Assembly: GCF_030408715.1 (NCBI RefSeq) | Contig: NZ_CP047202.1 | Location: forward strand, 248,001-312,000 | Origin: Corynebacterium confusum | GTDB taxonomy: Bacteria; Actinomycetota; Actinomycetes; Mycobacteriales; Mycobacteriaceae | Length of the DNA stretch: 64,000 bases | Reading direction: 5' to 3' | Part shown: positions 35,957 through 43,305 of the stretch, piece by piece | Numbering within the stretch: position 1 is the first letter of the stretch | Layout of the letters: each line of letters opens with the position of its first letter | Program-made: the position numbers and the translations under genes | The notes under the pieces: generated by a model | Seen by the model: the letters and a program-made list of their open reading frames with translations, nothing else | What the model was told of the DNA's origin: nothing | The model's database searches: none

Positions 35957-36380
35957 ATGCCCCCGGGCAGAGAAAGGAAGAAGCTTAAGGTCGTCAATGA
36001 CGTTTCTTTCGACGTCCGCCGCGGCATCACGCCAGCGCATTGCCATGGCCCGCGCCCTCGCTCTCAACCCGGAGGTCGTCGTCCTGGACGAGGCCGTGTC
36101 CGCCTTGGACGTGTTGGTGCAGAACCAGATCATCCAGCTGCTGGCTGAGCTACAACGCGACCTCAGTCTGTCCTACCTGTTCATCACCCACGACCTGGCT
36201 GCGGTCTGCCAGACCGCCGGAGACATATTGGTGATGAAGAAGGGCCAGGTAGTCGAGCAAGGCGCTGTCGATGCCGTCTTCGACAATCCGCAGCAGGACT
36301 ACACCCGCAACTTCATCGACTCCGTACCCGGCCTCAACATCGAGCTCGGCACCGGCGCGAACCTCGGGCTGGCGGAGTAG
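35957..36380 (+). pseudogene. Oligopeptide-type ABC ATPase with internal deletion
   Basis: The 5' piece (ATG 35957) reads [16 protein letters not shown], the strand before Walker A in OppD/OppF-type ATPases. About 10 codons later, in another frame, the sequence continues [20 protein letters not shown] (after the signature motif) with Walker [15 protein letters not shown] and [16 protein letters not shown], and ends in the usual oligopeptide-ATPase tail. The P-loop and the LSGGQ core are gone, roughly 100 codons. The 5' end of the gene is also missing. No transporter partner genes are present. Clearly non-functional as an ATPase. Confidence 0.75.
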
Positions 36381-36469
36381 CCACCGGCACCGCGCTCCGC
36401 CTTGTTCAGCGGTTAGGTTTATGCCTGAACCCCAAAACCTCAGGCCGCCTGAGCACCGGTGCGGTGACT

Positions 36470-36565
36470 TCAATGGGATGGCATCCCGCCCATTATAGGA
36501 TTGCTGGGCATACCTAGAAGAAGCGCTACACCTAGCGCGAATATGACGTAGGGATCATCCGTCAT
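36470..36565 (-). CDS. Small membrane peptide 2 (31 aa), coupled to peptide 1
   Basis: Starts MTDDPYVIFALGVALLLGMP; one hydrophobic segment (residues 6-22) and a Met/Gly/Pro-rich tail. Its ATG overlaps the stop codon of the upstream 51-aa frame (ATGACGGATGA), a coupling arrangement. No recognised family; could be chance or a remnant of a larger gene. Confidence 0.35.
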   Translation of the reverse strand: MTDDPYVIFALGVALLLGMPSNPIMGGMPSH

Positions 36566-36710
36566 GCCTGTTTTTTGATGCCCCAAAGAAGAACGTGACG
36601 AGTGCCGATGCAGCAAGCGCCATCGGGACTAGTGTCGTTGTACTACCGGTAACCAGTACTATTACCGAAGCTGCTGCAAGAACTATGGTCAAGAGATTCG
36701 TTAACTTCAT
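36555..36710 (-). CDS. Small membrane peptide 1 (51 aa)
   Basis: Starts MKLTNLLTIVLAAASVIVLV; two hydrophobic segments (about 5-22 and 26-43) and a basic/polar end (ASKNRHDG). It begins 19 bp from the IS3 inverted repeat, on the side facing away from the element, and is followed by a coupled 31-aa frame. No clear Shine-Dalgarno. Resembles small two-helix membrane proteins of unknown role; may be vestigial. Confidence 0.4.
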   Translation of the reverse strand: MKLTNLLTIVLAAASVIVLVTGSTTTLVPMALAASALVTFFFGASKNRHDG

Positions 36711-36751
36711 ACGGAATGCCTAGCCTAGATGAAGTGCCCCGGGTTTTGTTC

Positions 36752-37441
36752 CTAGGCTTGTGCCTTGATTTCCATTATTTCTTGGGAAGGGTTGCGGCTC
36801 CAAAACTCGGATTCAACATCCGCCGGCGCCCGGTAGCCCAGGCTCTGGTGGAGCCTTGACTCGTTCCACCAATTCACCCACTCAAACGTGGCAATCTCAA
36901 CATCAACCACGTCGGTCCACAACCTGGTATGAATCAGCTCGTTTTTGTAGGAACCGTTGACGTTTTCAGCCAGTGCATTGTCATAAAAGTCACCAACAGT
37001 ACCGGTCGACGCGATAATGCCATGCTCAGCAAGACGCTCATTGTAGATAATGCTCACATATTGCGAGCCGGGGCCCGACCCCCGATGTGTCCACTTTCCG
37101 GGGGCCGGGCCCGTCGTCACGGGAGACCGGCCTTTACCTTTGCCAGGCACACCTGCAAGGCGCATCAGACGCGCGGTCTGTTCACGTCCAATGTCGATTC
37201 CTTCACGGCGCAGCGCGTGCCACCTTTCGCGAATCCCGTAGACACCGTAGTTTTGTTTATGAACTTCGGTAATGCGCTCTACTAGGGCGGCGTCGCGAAG
37301 GCTACGGACACTTAATCCCCGAGCCTTAAATTGGCGGTACCCACAACAGGTAAGGAAGCCGCCAACATGGTGGGTGTTTAACGTCGTGCAGATGAACTCG
37401 ACGGTGAAATGATTCCGGTGTTTATCGATGAACTGGATCAT
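36752..37441 (-). pseudogene. IS3-family transposase OrfB with internal deletion
   Basis: One frame of 229 codons. The N-terminal part (TEVHKQNYGVYGIRERWHAL, REQTARLMRLAGVPGKGKGR) and the C-terminal part (GSQYVSIIYNERLAEHGI; DNALAENVNGSYKNEL; WWNESRLHQSLGYRAP) are typical of IS3 OrfB. Between them, at GPAPGKWTHRGSGPG, about 65-80 codons holding the first catalytic Asp, the second Asp and the ADITY region are missing, so only the Glu of the DDE triad remains. Its ATG overlaps the orfA stop (ATGA). Inactive. Confidence 0.85.
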
Positions 37442-37533
37442 TTCCGACGTTTTGGGTCGAGTTCCGATGCGAAAAAGCCGACGCGGCCTTTAACAGCTCG
37501 TTGGTGTCGCGAAGTTCTTGATTCTCACGCCGA
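37438..37533 (-). pseudogene. IS3 OrfA, 3' fragment
   Basis: Continues the split orfA: RRENQELRDTNELLKAASAF, the typical OrfA leucine-zipper end. An A5 run on the plus strand at 37472-37476 (T5 in the gene) leaves the rejoined orfA one base short (317 nt); one more T would give the usual ASAFFASELDP ending. This may be a deletion or a frameshift signal. Confidence 0.7.
37526..37533. repeat. 8-bp target duplication, left copy
   Basis: CACGCCGA, identical to 38977-38984 on the other side of the IS256-family element, where it rejoins the IS3 orfA sequence (KLRREN). Confidence 0.9.
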
Positions 37534-38976
37534 GAGGGTGTCAGGAAGTTTGTGTGTGTGAGGCTCTGATCTAGAAGGAGTTTCACCGATAATGACTACG
37601 GTGTCACCGAAGAAAAGCCATGACCCGGCGAGGGTCAACGAGATCAGCGAGAAGCTGATGGAAAACCCTGAGGTCGCCAGCTTGATCAGCGAGCTGTCGG
37701 CTTCCGCTGATGATGCAAGCGAGCTGGTCAAAGGCCTGTTGCAGGCATCGATCAACGCTGGTCTTAAGGCGGAGATGGATGCGCACTTGGGCTACGGCCA
37801 TTCCGACCGCAACGCCAAAGCCCAGGTCGAAACCTCACAGGAGAATAACCACCGCAATGGGTCGTACATCAAGACCGTCAATTCTGGATACGGCGCGGTG
37901 GAAGTAACTGTGCCCAGGGATCGTGCCGGCACGTTTATTCCCCGCATGGTGCCCAAGGGCGCACGCAGGCTCACAGAGCTCGACGACATGATCGTCTCGC
38001 TGTATGCCGGCGGGATGACAGTGCGCGATATTTGCCATCATCTCGCGACCACCCTTGGGGTGGATATGAGCCCCGATACGATCAGCACCATTACCGATGC
38101 GGTCTTGGAAGAGGTCATGATCTGGCAAAACCGCCAGCTCGACGAGTTTTACCCAGTGATCTTCCTCGACGCCCTACGCGTGAAGATCCGTGACGGCCAC
38201 CGCGTGGTCAACAAGGCTTGCTACATGGCGGTTGGTGTCGACATGGACGGCATCAAGCACATCCTGGGATTGTGGATCGCTGAAAATGAAGGCGCCGCAT
38301 TCTGGGCATCGGTGTGCGCAGATCTGGCCAACCGCGGGGTCCAGGACGTGTTCATCGTCTGCTGCGACGGGCTCAAAGGCCTGCCAGAAGCCGTGGAGGC
38401 AACCTGGCCGAATTCCATGGTGCAGACCTGCATTGTGCACCTGATTCGAGCTGCGAACCGGTGGGTGTCTTATCAGGACCGCAAATCTGTCTCCCGCGCG
38501 CTGCGTGAGGTCTACACCGCCACCAATGAGGACACCGCACGCGCCAACCTGGATGCTTTCGAGGCCAGTGAACTGGGCCTAAAATACCCCCAGTCGGTCA
38601 AAGTCTGGCGCGACGCCTGGGAGCGGTTCGTGCCGTTTCTACAGTTCCCGCCTGCGGCCAGGCGAGTGCTCTACACCACCAATTCGATCGAGTCACTCAA
38701 CGCGCAACTGCGTAAAGCTACCCGTAACAGGGGCCAATTCCCGAACGATACCGCAGCACTGAAGACGCTGTGGCTGATGATCTGCAACATCGAAGACAAG
38801 CGTGCTGCCCAGCGGGCGAAGAAAGCCAAGCGCAACATTGAGTGCAACGGCTATATTGAAGGAGCGAAAGCCACCGGGTGGAAACAAGCCATCAACCAAC
38901 TAGCCGTGGCTTACCCCAACCGATTCGCGGACTACTTGTAAACCAAGCCCCCGCACACAAACAATCGGACACTCTC
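37534..38976 (+). mobile_element. IS256-family insertion sequence, complete (1443 bp)
   Basis: Bounded by imperfect inverted repeats (left GAGGGTGTCAGGAAGTTTGT, right complement GAGAGTGTCCGATTGTTTGT; about 19 of 25 positions match) and flanked by the 8-bp direct repeat CACGCCGA. It carries one intact transposase gene. Inserted into orfA of an IS3 element. Confidence 0.92.
37592..38941 (+). CDS. IS256-family (mutator-type) transposase
   Basis: 449 codons, intact; 5' AGAAGGAG lies about 9 bp before the ATG. Mutator-type DDE transposase: first Asp in VIFLDALRVKIRD near residue 195, second Asp in VFIVCCDGLKGLPEAVEATW near 258, and the Glu in YTTNSIESLNAQLRKATRNR near 368, followed by KTLWLMICNIE. 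The C(2)H-like CIVHLIR segment typical of the family is present near 282. All catalytic residues are kept, so the element is probably capable of moving. Confidence 0.95.
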   Translation: MTTVSPKKSHDPARVNEISEKLMENPEVASLISELSASADDASELVKGLLQASINAGLKAEMDAHLGYGHSDRNAKAQVETSQENNHRNGSYIKTVNSGYGAVEVTVPRDRAGTFIPRMVPKGARRLTELDDMIVSLYAGGMTVRDICHHLATTLGVDMSPDTISTITDAVLEEVMIWQNRQLDEFYPVIFLDALRVKIRDGHRVVNKACYMAVGVDMDGIKHILGLWIAENEGAAFWASVCADLANRGVQDVFIVCCDGLKGLPEAVEATWPNSMVQTCIVHLIRAANRWVSYQDRKSVSRALREVYTATNEDTARANLDAFEASELGLKYPQSVKVWRDAWERFVPFLQFPPAARRVLYTTNSIESLNAQLRKATRNRGQFPNDTAALKTLWLMICNIEDKRAAQRAKKAKRNIECNGYIEGAKATGWKQAINQLAVAYPNRFADYL

Positions 38977-38984
38977 CACGCCGA
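38977..38984. repeat. 8-bp target duplication, right copy
   Basis: CACGCCGA, partner of 37526-37533. Confidence 0.9.
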
Positions 38985-39205
38985 AGCTTGGCTACCTCTG
39001 CCACGAGGTCTTCGGACAACGGCTCGGCAATACGACCGTCGCGGCGAGTAGCTTGTGTCCACTGCCGAGCAGTATGCCATGACACACCCAGCTTCGGCGC
39101 CACTGCCTGGCACGCAGCCTGCATCGACATGTTCTCTGCCAGGATGCGATCCTCCACCAAGCGAACGACGCGGTCCTTGGCATCCTGATCAAATTTTCTT
39201 GGCAT
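38977..39205 (-). pseudogene. IS3 OrfA, 5' fragment
   Basis: From the ATG at 39205: MPRKFDQDAKDRVVRLVEDR, then LGVSWHTARQWTQ, the helix-turn-helix part of IS3 OrfA (about 76 codons) up to the IS256 insertion point at EVAKLRR. The frame then runs into the insertion sequence. Confidence 0.85.
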
Positions 39206-39255
39206 GTTCCAGATTTTCCCATCTACTCAAACGGAACAAAACCTGGGACACTTCA

Positions 39256-39453
39256 GGCCACCAAGTCAATGCCCGTGTCTGCGCGGACACCGTTGTACTT
39301 CCAATCAGCCCAGCGCACGACCTCGTCGAACTGCTGGGATTGGACCGGATCCGTCCGCAGGTAGTTGACCATCAGCTTTTCAAAAGCAATGCCGTACTTG
39401 CCTTGCGGCTGGTTGTCGCGGAGCTGGTCAAGGACCTCGGAGAATGTAGACAT
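39256..39453 (-). pseudogene. N-terminal stub of a large restriction/helicase protein
   Basis: 66 codons from the ATG at 39453: MSTFSEVLDQLRDN, then FEKLMVNYLRTDP, DEVVRWADW and DTGIDLVA. This is the start seen in very large (often above 1500 aa) DEAD/DEAH helicase-containing restriction proteins with a PD-(D/E)xK-like head, where DTGIDLVA is part of the nuclease motif. The frame ends at TGA formed by the first bases of the IS3 inverted repeat. The rest of the gene is not on the far side of the IS, so insertion was followed by deletion. Confidence 0.65.
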
Positions 39454-39540
39454 GTGTCTATTTTGCCCGACCGGGGCCGTCTTGGTGCCAGGGAGGGGTG
39501 GCGAGTCGCCCTAGGGTTGGGGCTCGGTGAGGTGGGTGGT

Positions 39541-39606
39541 GAGAGTTCCCGACACGAAGAGGTGTTAACTTCTGCGCTGCGGCGGTGTTTTGTGTCGGTA
39601 ACTCTC
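39541..39606. repeat. GAGAGTTCC palindromic repeat, copy B
   Basis: GAGAGTTCCCGACAC pairs with GTGTCGGTAACTCTC (14 of 15). An inner short hairpin (GAAG...CTTC) is present. It starts 10 bp behind the stop codon of the phosphohydrolase operon. Confidence 0.75.
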
Positions 39607-39616
39607 GCGCGGGGGA

Positions 39617-40468
39617 TTAGGAGTCGCGGTGGGCGAGGATGCGGCCGGCTAGGGACTCCGGCTGGAGGTGCTCTTCCCACTCGGGGGTGTGACCGGACGG
39701 GGACCAGGTGATGGCCCAGGATTGGGTCTCCTTCGGGCTGTCGCCGCCGTGGCCGCCGGCATCGATATGCCCGTGGTCGGTGGTGACGATGAGCAGCCAG
39801 TCCTCCTGGAACTGCAGGTGTCGCTGGGTAAGGGCGGCGGCGAGCCGCTGGGTGTGCGCGTCGACGCGGCCCAGTGCTTCCCGGTATTCGGGGCCGGTGA
39901 GGCCGTGGACGTGGCCGGCATCGTCGACATCGCAGCAGTAGGTGAATCCTACGTCGAAGGTGCCGCCTTTGAGCGCGGCCAGGGTGAAATCGGTGAGCTC
40001 GGCGTCGATGGTGCGGTAACCGTAGGTCTCGCCATCGCGGGAAACTATGCGGTGCAGGCCGGCCTTCTGCTGCTCGACCCGCGGGTGGATGATGGGGCCT
40101 AGGCCGTTCGGATCCGTGAGTACCGGCCAGCCCGCCGCGGCATAAGTCCGCGTTGACTGGTCCTGGTAGAAACACTGGGACAAGACGTCGGGGCAGTTCC
40201 ACGTGCGTCCGCCGACGCAGGAATTGTCCACCAGGCCATGCTCGGCGTGGGTGGTGCCGGTCAGGAGGCTGGCCCACCCGGGCGCGGAAATAGTGGGCAC
40301 CTCCATGGTCATGGTGTGAAAAGCGCCGTCAGCCGCCAGACGCTGCAGGGCGGGAGCCACGCTGTCTTCCGCGGCGATGTCCCAGCGCACGCCGTCCAGC
40401 CCCACGATCAGCACCCGCGGGCGCCGGCTGGCAGGTGCGGGCCGGAAGCCAGGTTCTGGGTTAAGCAT
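39617..40468 (-). CDS. Alkaline-phosphatase-superfamily phosphohydrolase/phosphodiesterase
   Basis: 283 codons from the ATG at 40468, which overlaps the end of the upstream ATPase gene; a GTG at 40477 is an alternative. Metal and nucleophile motifs of the nucleotide pyrophosphatase/phosphodiesterase group: VLIVGLDGVRWD near the N-terminus, nucleophile region TISAPGWASLLTGTTHAEHG, then CDVDDAGHVHG and VTTDHGHIDAGGHGGD, with Asp/His spacing right for two zinc ions. No signal peptide, so it acts in the cytoplasm on imported compounds. Last gene of an ABC importer operon; together with the divergent HAD gene it suggests degradation of an organophosphonate or phosphodiester. Phosphonoacetate hydrolase belongs to the same superfamily, but the exact reaction is not known. 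Confidence 0.82.
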   Translation of the reverse strand: MLNPEPGFRPAPASRRPRVLIVGLDGVRWDIAAEDSVAPALQRLAADGAFHTMTMEVPTISAPGWASLLTGTTHAEHGLVDNSCVGGRTWNCPDVLSQCFYQDQSTRTYAAAGWPVLTDPNGLGPIIHPRVEQQKAGLHRIVSRDGETYGYRTIDAELTDFTLAALKGGTFDVGFTYCCDVDDAGHVHGLTGPEYREALGRVDAHTQRLAAALTQRHLQFQEDWLLIVTTDHGHIDAGGHGGDSPKETQSWAITWSPSGHTPEWEEHLQPESLAGRILAHRDS

Positions 40469-41573
40469 TGGTACCACCCTCCACGGAAGCCGGGTGGGAG
40501 ACTGTCGCCGCGCCGTCCGCCTTGTCGACCACTACGTCCTGGGTAGTACCGCGCGAGAGCAGGCGCAGCGAGACCGGCTGGCCGGCGTGGAAGCGATCGG
40601 CGCTGAGGCTGGACATGTCGACGCGGACGGGGGCATCGTCCGGCCCGGTCAGCTTCACCGAGGTGAACAACCCGCGCAGCTGCTTGTTCAGCACGCGGTA
40701 CGGACCGGAAGAATCAGGCAACGCCTCGATCTCCTCGGGGCGGATGAGCGCTACGCCTGTAGTCCCATCGGCCACGCCGTGGTCCGCGTTGCGGATATCC
40801 AGCTCGTTGCCCAGCACCGAGATTCGGCCGGCTCGGCAGAGCCCCGGAATGCGGTTGACCACGCCCACGAACTGCGAAATAAAGGGCGAGCGCGGGGTGT
40901 GATAAACCTCAGACGGCGTGCCGATCTGCTCGATGACCCCGGCGTTCATCACTCCAATGCGATCCGCCATGACCAGCGCCTCCTCCTGGTCGTGGGTGAC
41001 CAGCAGAGTGGTGATCCCTTCGGCCAGCTGGATGCGGCGGATTTCGTCGCGGAGCTGGGAGCGGACCGTGGCATCGAGGGCGGACAGCGGCTCGTCCAGT
41101 AGGAGCAGCTGCGGGGAGATGGCCAGCGCGCGGGCCAAGGCCACGCGCTGTTGCTGCCCGCCGGACAGTTGTGCCGGGTACTTGTCCATGTGCTCGGTCA
41201 GCCCCACGAGCTCCAGCAGCTCTTCCGCGCGCTTGCGCCGCGCCGCGGTGGACTGGCGGCCTATCTTTAACCCGTAGGCTACGTTGTCCTTCGCCGTCAT
41301 GTGCGGAAAGAGGGAATACGCCTGGAAGACGATGCCCATGTTGCGCTTGCGCGTGGGCACTTTCGAGATGTCCTTGCCGCCGACCTGGATGAGGCCGCGA
41401 TCCGCTGCCTCGAGGCCGGCCAAGATCTTCAGCGTGGTGGTTTTGCCACAGCCGGAAGGGCCCAACAGCGCGACCAGCTCGGACTGATCCAGCGTGAGGC
41501 TCAGTTCCTGCAGGACGGTCTTGGACCCGTACGTCTTGGTGAGGTTGTCCAGAACAACGTGGGGAGTAGACAT
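40461..41573 (-). CDS. ABC importer ATPase (PhnT/PotA-like)
   Basis: 370 codons. Walker A GPSGCGKTTTLK near residue 37, LSGGQQQRVALARAL signature near 136, Walker B LLLLDEPLSALD near 158, H-loop VTHDQEEAL, and a C-terminal TOBE-type regulatory domain from about 280. This is the spermidine/iron/aminoethylphosphonate group of importers. Its start overlaps the end of the upstream permease gene by one base and its last bases overlap the hydrolase start (ATGCTTAA), so the operon is translationally coupled. Confidence 0.9.
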   Translation of the reverse strand: MSTPHVVLDNLTKTYGSKTVLQELSLTLDQSELVALLGPSGCGKTTTLKILAGLEAADRGLIQVGGKDISKVPTRKRNMGIVFQAYSLFPHMTAKDNVAYGLKIGRQSTAARRKRAEELLELVGLTEHMDKYPAQLSGGQQQRVALARALAISPQLLLLDEPLSALDATVRSQLRDEIRRIQLAEGITTLLVTHDQEEALVMADRIGVMNAGVIEQIGTPSEVYHTPRSPFISQFVGVVNRIPGLCRAGRISVLGNELDIRNADHGVADGTTGVALIRPEEIEALPDSSGPYRVLNKQLRGLFTSVKLTGPDDAPVRVDMSSLSADRFHAGQPVSLRLLSRGTTQDVVVDKADGAATVSHPASVEGGTNA

Positions 41574-42397
41574 TACTGGGCGGTTCCTTTCTGGGCTTTA
41601 CCCGCGCGGGATACGGCGGAGATCACGGACAGCAGCGCCCACGTGACCAGGATGGTGATGAACGACAGCGCCGCGATGCCGCGCGGGTTAGTCCGGGAGA
41701 TTTCCACGATGAAAACGGGGAAGGTGTAGTGCAGCAGCAGGGAGGCCATGGCGAACTCGGCCAGCGTCATGGCAATGCACAACAAAGACGCCGAGAGCAT
41801 CGAGACCTTCAAATTAGGCAGGATGACGCGAAAGAGCGTGCTCCACTGGGAAGCCCCGAGCGAGGCCGAAGCAGAAAACAGGGTGCGGAGGTTCAGGGCT
41901 TTGACACCGGCATCGATAGCGCGATAGCACAGGGGCATCGCCGTGACGATGTAGAGCGGGACCAGGGACCACAGGGAGGTCAAAAAGCCGGGTGCCACCG
42001 CGCGGTAGAACTCGGAGACGCCGGACACCAGCGCGACCGCCGGGATGACGATGGGCAACACCGATAGCATCTCCGCGACCTTGGCCAGCTGCGGCGCCTT
42101 CAGATTCAAAAACACGATGGTCGGGACCAACAGGACCAGCATGCCGAGCGTGCTGGCCACGCACAGCAGGAGAGTATCGCGCAGGGCCGGCCAAGCACGG
42201 GGGTTCTCGAAGGCGCTGAAAAGCGGAGCGAAGGTAAAACCCTCACCGGGGCGGTTGAAGCCGAAAACCGCGGCCGCCAGCCACGGCGTGAAGAAGAGCA
42301 CCAGGGCGATGACGAAAATGGTGGGAACCAGCCAGCCTTGCTGCTTGTGCCGGCGGCGGGGCGGGTGGGACAGCTGGGGATCTATTGTGCTAACCAC
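41573..42397 (-). CDS. ABC importer permease, second subunit (PhnV-like)
   Basis: 274 codons, six predicted transmembrane segments. The cytoplasmic EAA loop is degenerate but recognisable in ASASLGASQWSTLFRVILPN near residue 178, typical of binding-protein-dependent permeases. Overlaps the first permease gene by 16 bp. Confidence 0.88.
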   Translation of the reverse strand: MVSTIDPQLSHPPRRRHKQQGWLVPTIFVIALVLFFTPWLAAAVFGFNRPGEGFTFAPLFSAFENPRAWPALRDTLLLCVASTLGMLVLLVPTIVFLNLKAPQLAKVAEMLSVLPIVIPAVALVSGVSEFYRAVAPGFLTSLWSLVPLYIVTAMPLCYRAIDAGVKALNLRTLFSASASLGASQWSTLFRVILPNLKVSMLSASLLCIAMTLAEFAMASLLLHYTFPVFIVEISRTNPRGIAALSFITILVTWALLSVISAVSRAGKAQKGTAQ

Positions 42398-43305
42398 TTG
42401 TTACTCCTCCGCGTGAGAAAGAAACGCACCGCCATGGCGACAATGATGATCACCATCATCCACGTGACCATCGCGGCGGCCATTCCGGGGTTGAGCAAGA
42501 CGTTGCCGCTGATGAAGAAACCGATGATGATGGGCACCAAGTCCAGCGAGCCGCCGGCCAGCGCGTAGGCCGTGGCATAGGCCGCGAAGGCGTTGGCGAA
42601 CAGCAGCAGGACCGAGCCGAGGATGGACGGCCATAGCACGGGGACGGCCACGTCCTTGATGAACTGCCCGCGGGTCGCGCCCAGAGACGCCGCGGCGTCG
42701 TACCATTCCTTTTTCAGCCCGGCCATCGCCGGCAGCATCAAAATGGTCATCAGGGGCACCTGGAAATACAAGTACACCAGGCTCACGCCCCAGAAGTCCG
42801 TGATGGAAAACCACTCGCCGAACGAGGGCATGACCATGTTGATCGCGGTGGTCAGCAGGCCCTGCGTGCCCAGCAAGGCGATGAAGGCATACGCCAACTG
42901 CACGCCGCCCGACTGAGCCGCCAGGGCGGAAAAGCTATTGACCAGGCCAGGGAGCCACCGCGGCCCAGACGGGTTCGTCAGAGCCCACGCCACGATGAGC
43001 CCGAGCACGCCGCCGATAAGCGCGGTCAGTGCGGAGAGGTTGAAGGTCAGCGCGAAGGCCGGACGGTAGGCCTCGTCGATGGCTTCCGCCATGGTTGTCA
43101 GCGAGAAGCTCCCGTCTGGGGCCTGGAAGGCCCGCACCACGTTAGCCAAGATGGGAATGACAAGGAACGCCGCCATGAACGCGAGAAAGGGCAAAGCCCC
43201 CAACCAGCCGGTCACCTTGACCGAGGCGAAGCTGCGGGCCTTGGGCTCTCGCTCCGGCGGCTGCGGGGTACTCGCGTTTGCAGCCACGTCGAGAGAAGCA
43301 GTCAT
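42382..43305 (-). CDS. ABC importer permease, first subunit (PhnU-like)
   Basis: 307 codons, six predicted transmembrane segments with a cytoplasmic N-terminus of about 30 residues. EAA loop: DAAASLGATRGQFIKDVAVP near residue 212. It begins one base after the stop codon of the binding-protein gene. Confidence 0.88.
   Translation of the reverse strand: MTASLDVAANASTPQPPEREPKARSFASVKVTGWLGALPFLAFMAAFLVIPILANVVRAFQAPDGSFSLTTMAEAIDEAYRPAFALTFNLSALTALIGGVLGLIVAWALTNPSGPRWLPGLVNSFSALAAQSGGVQLAYAFIALLGTQGLLTTAINMVMPSFGEWFSITDFWGVSLVYLYFQVPLMTILMLPAMAGLKKEWYDAAASLGATRGQFIKDVAVPVLWPSILGSVLLLFANAFAAYATAYALAGGSLDLVPIIIGFFISGNVLLNPGMAAAMVTWMMVIIIVAMAVRFFLTRRSNKWLAQ

Larger units (their letters stand above)
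36730..39255 (-). mobile_element. IS3-family element, interrupted by an IS256-family element
   Basis: Terminal inverted repeats TGAAGTGCCCCGGGTTTTGT (36730-36749, continuing TCC) and its counterpart at 39233-39255 match at 21 of 23 positions. Inside are orfA (split) and orfB (internally deleted) on the minus strand. Without the nested element it would be about 1.07 kb, short for IS3 elements because of the orfB deletion. No target duplication is visible at its ends, so at least one flank has been rearranged. Non-autonomous as it stands. Confidence 0.85.
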
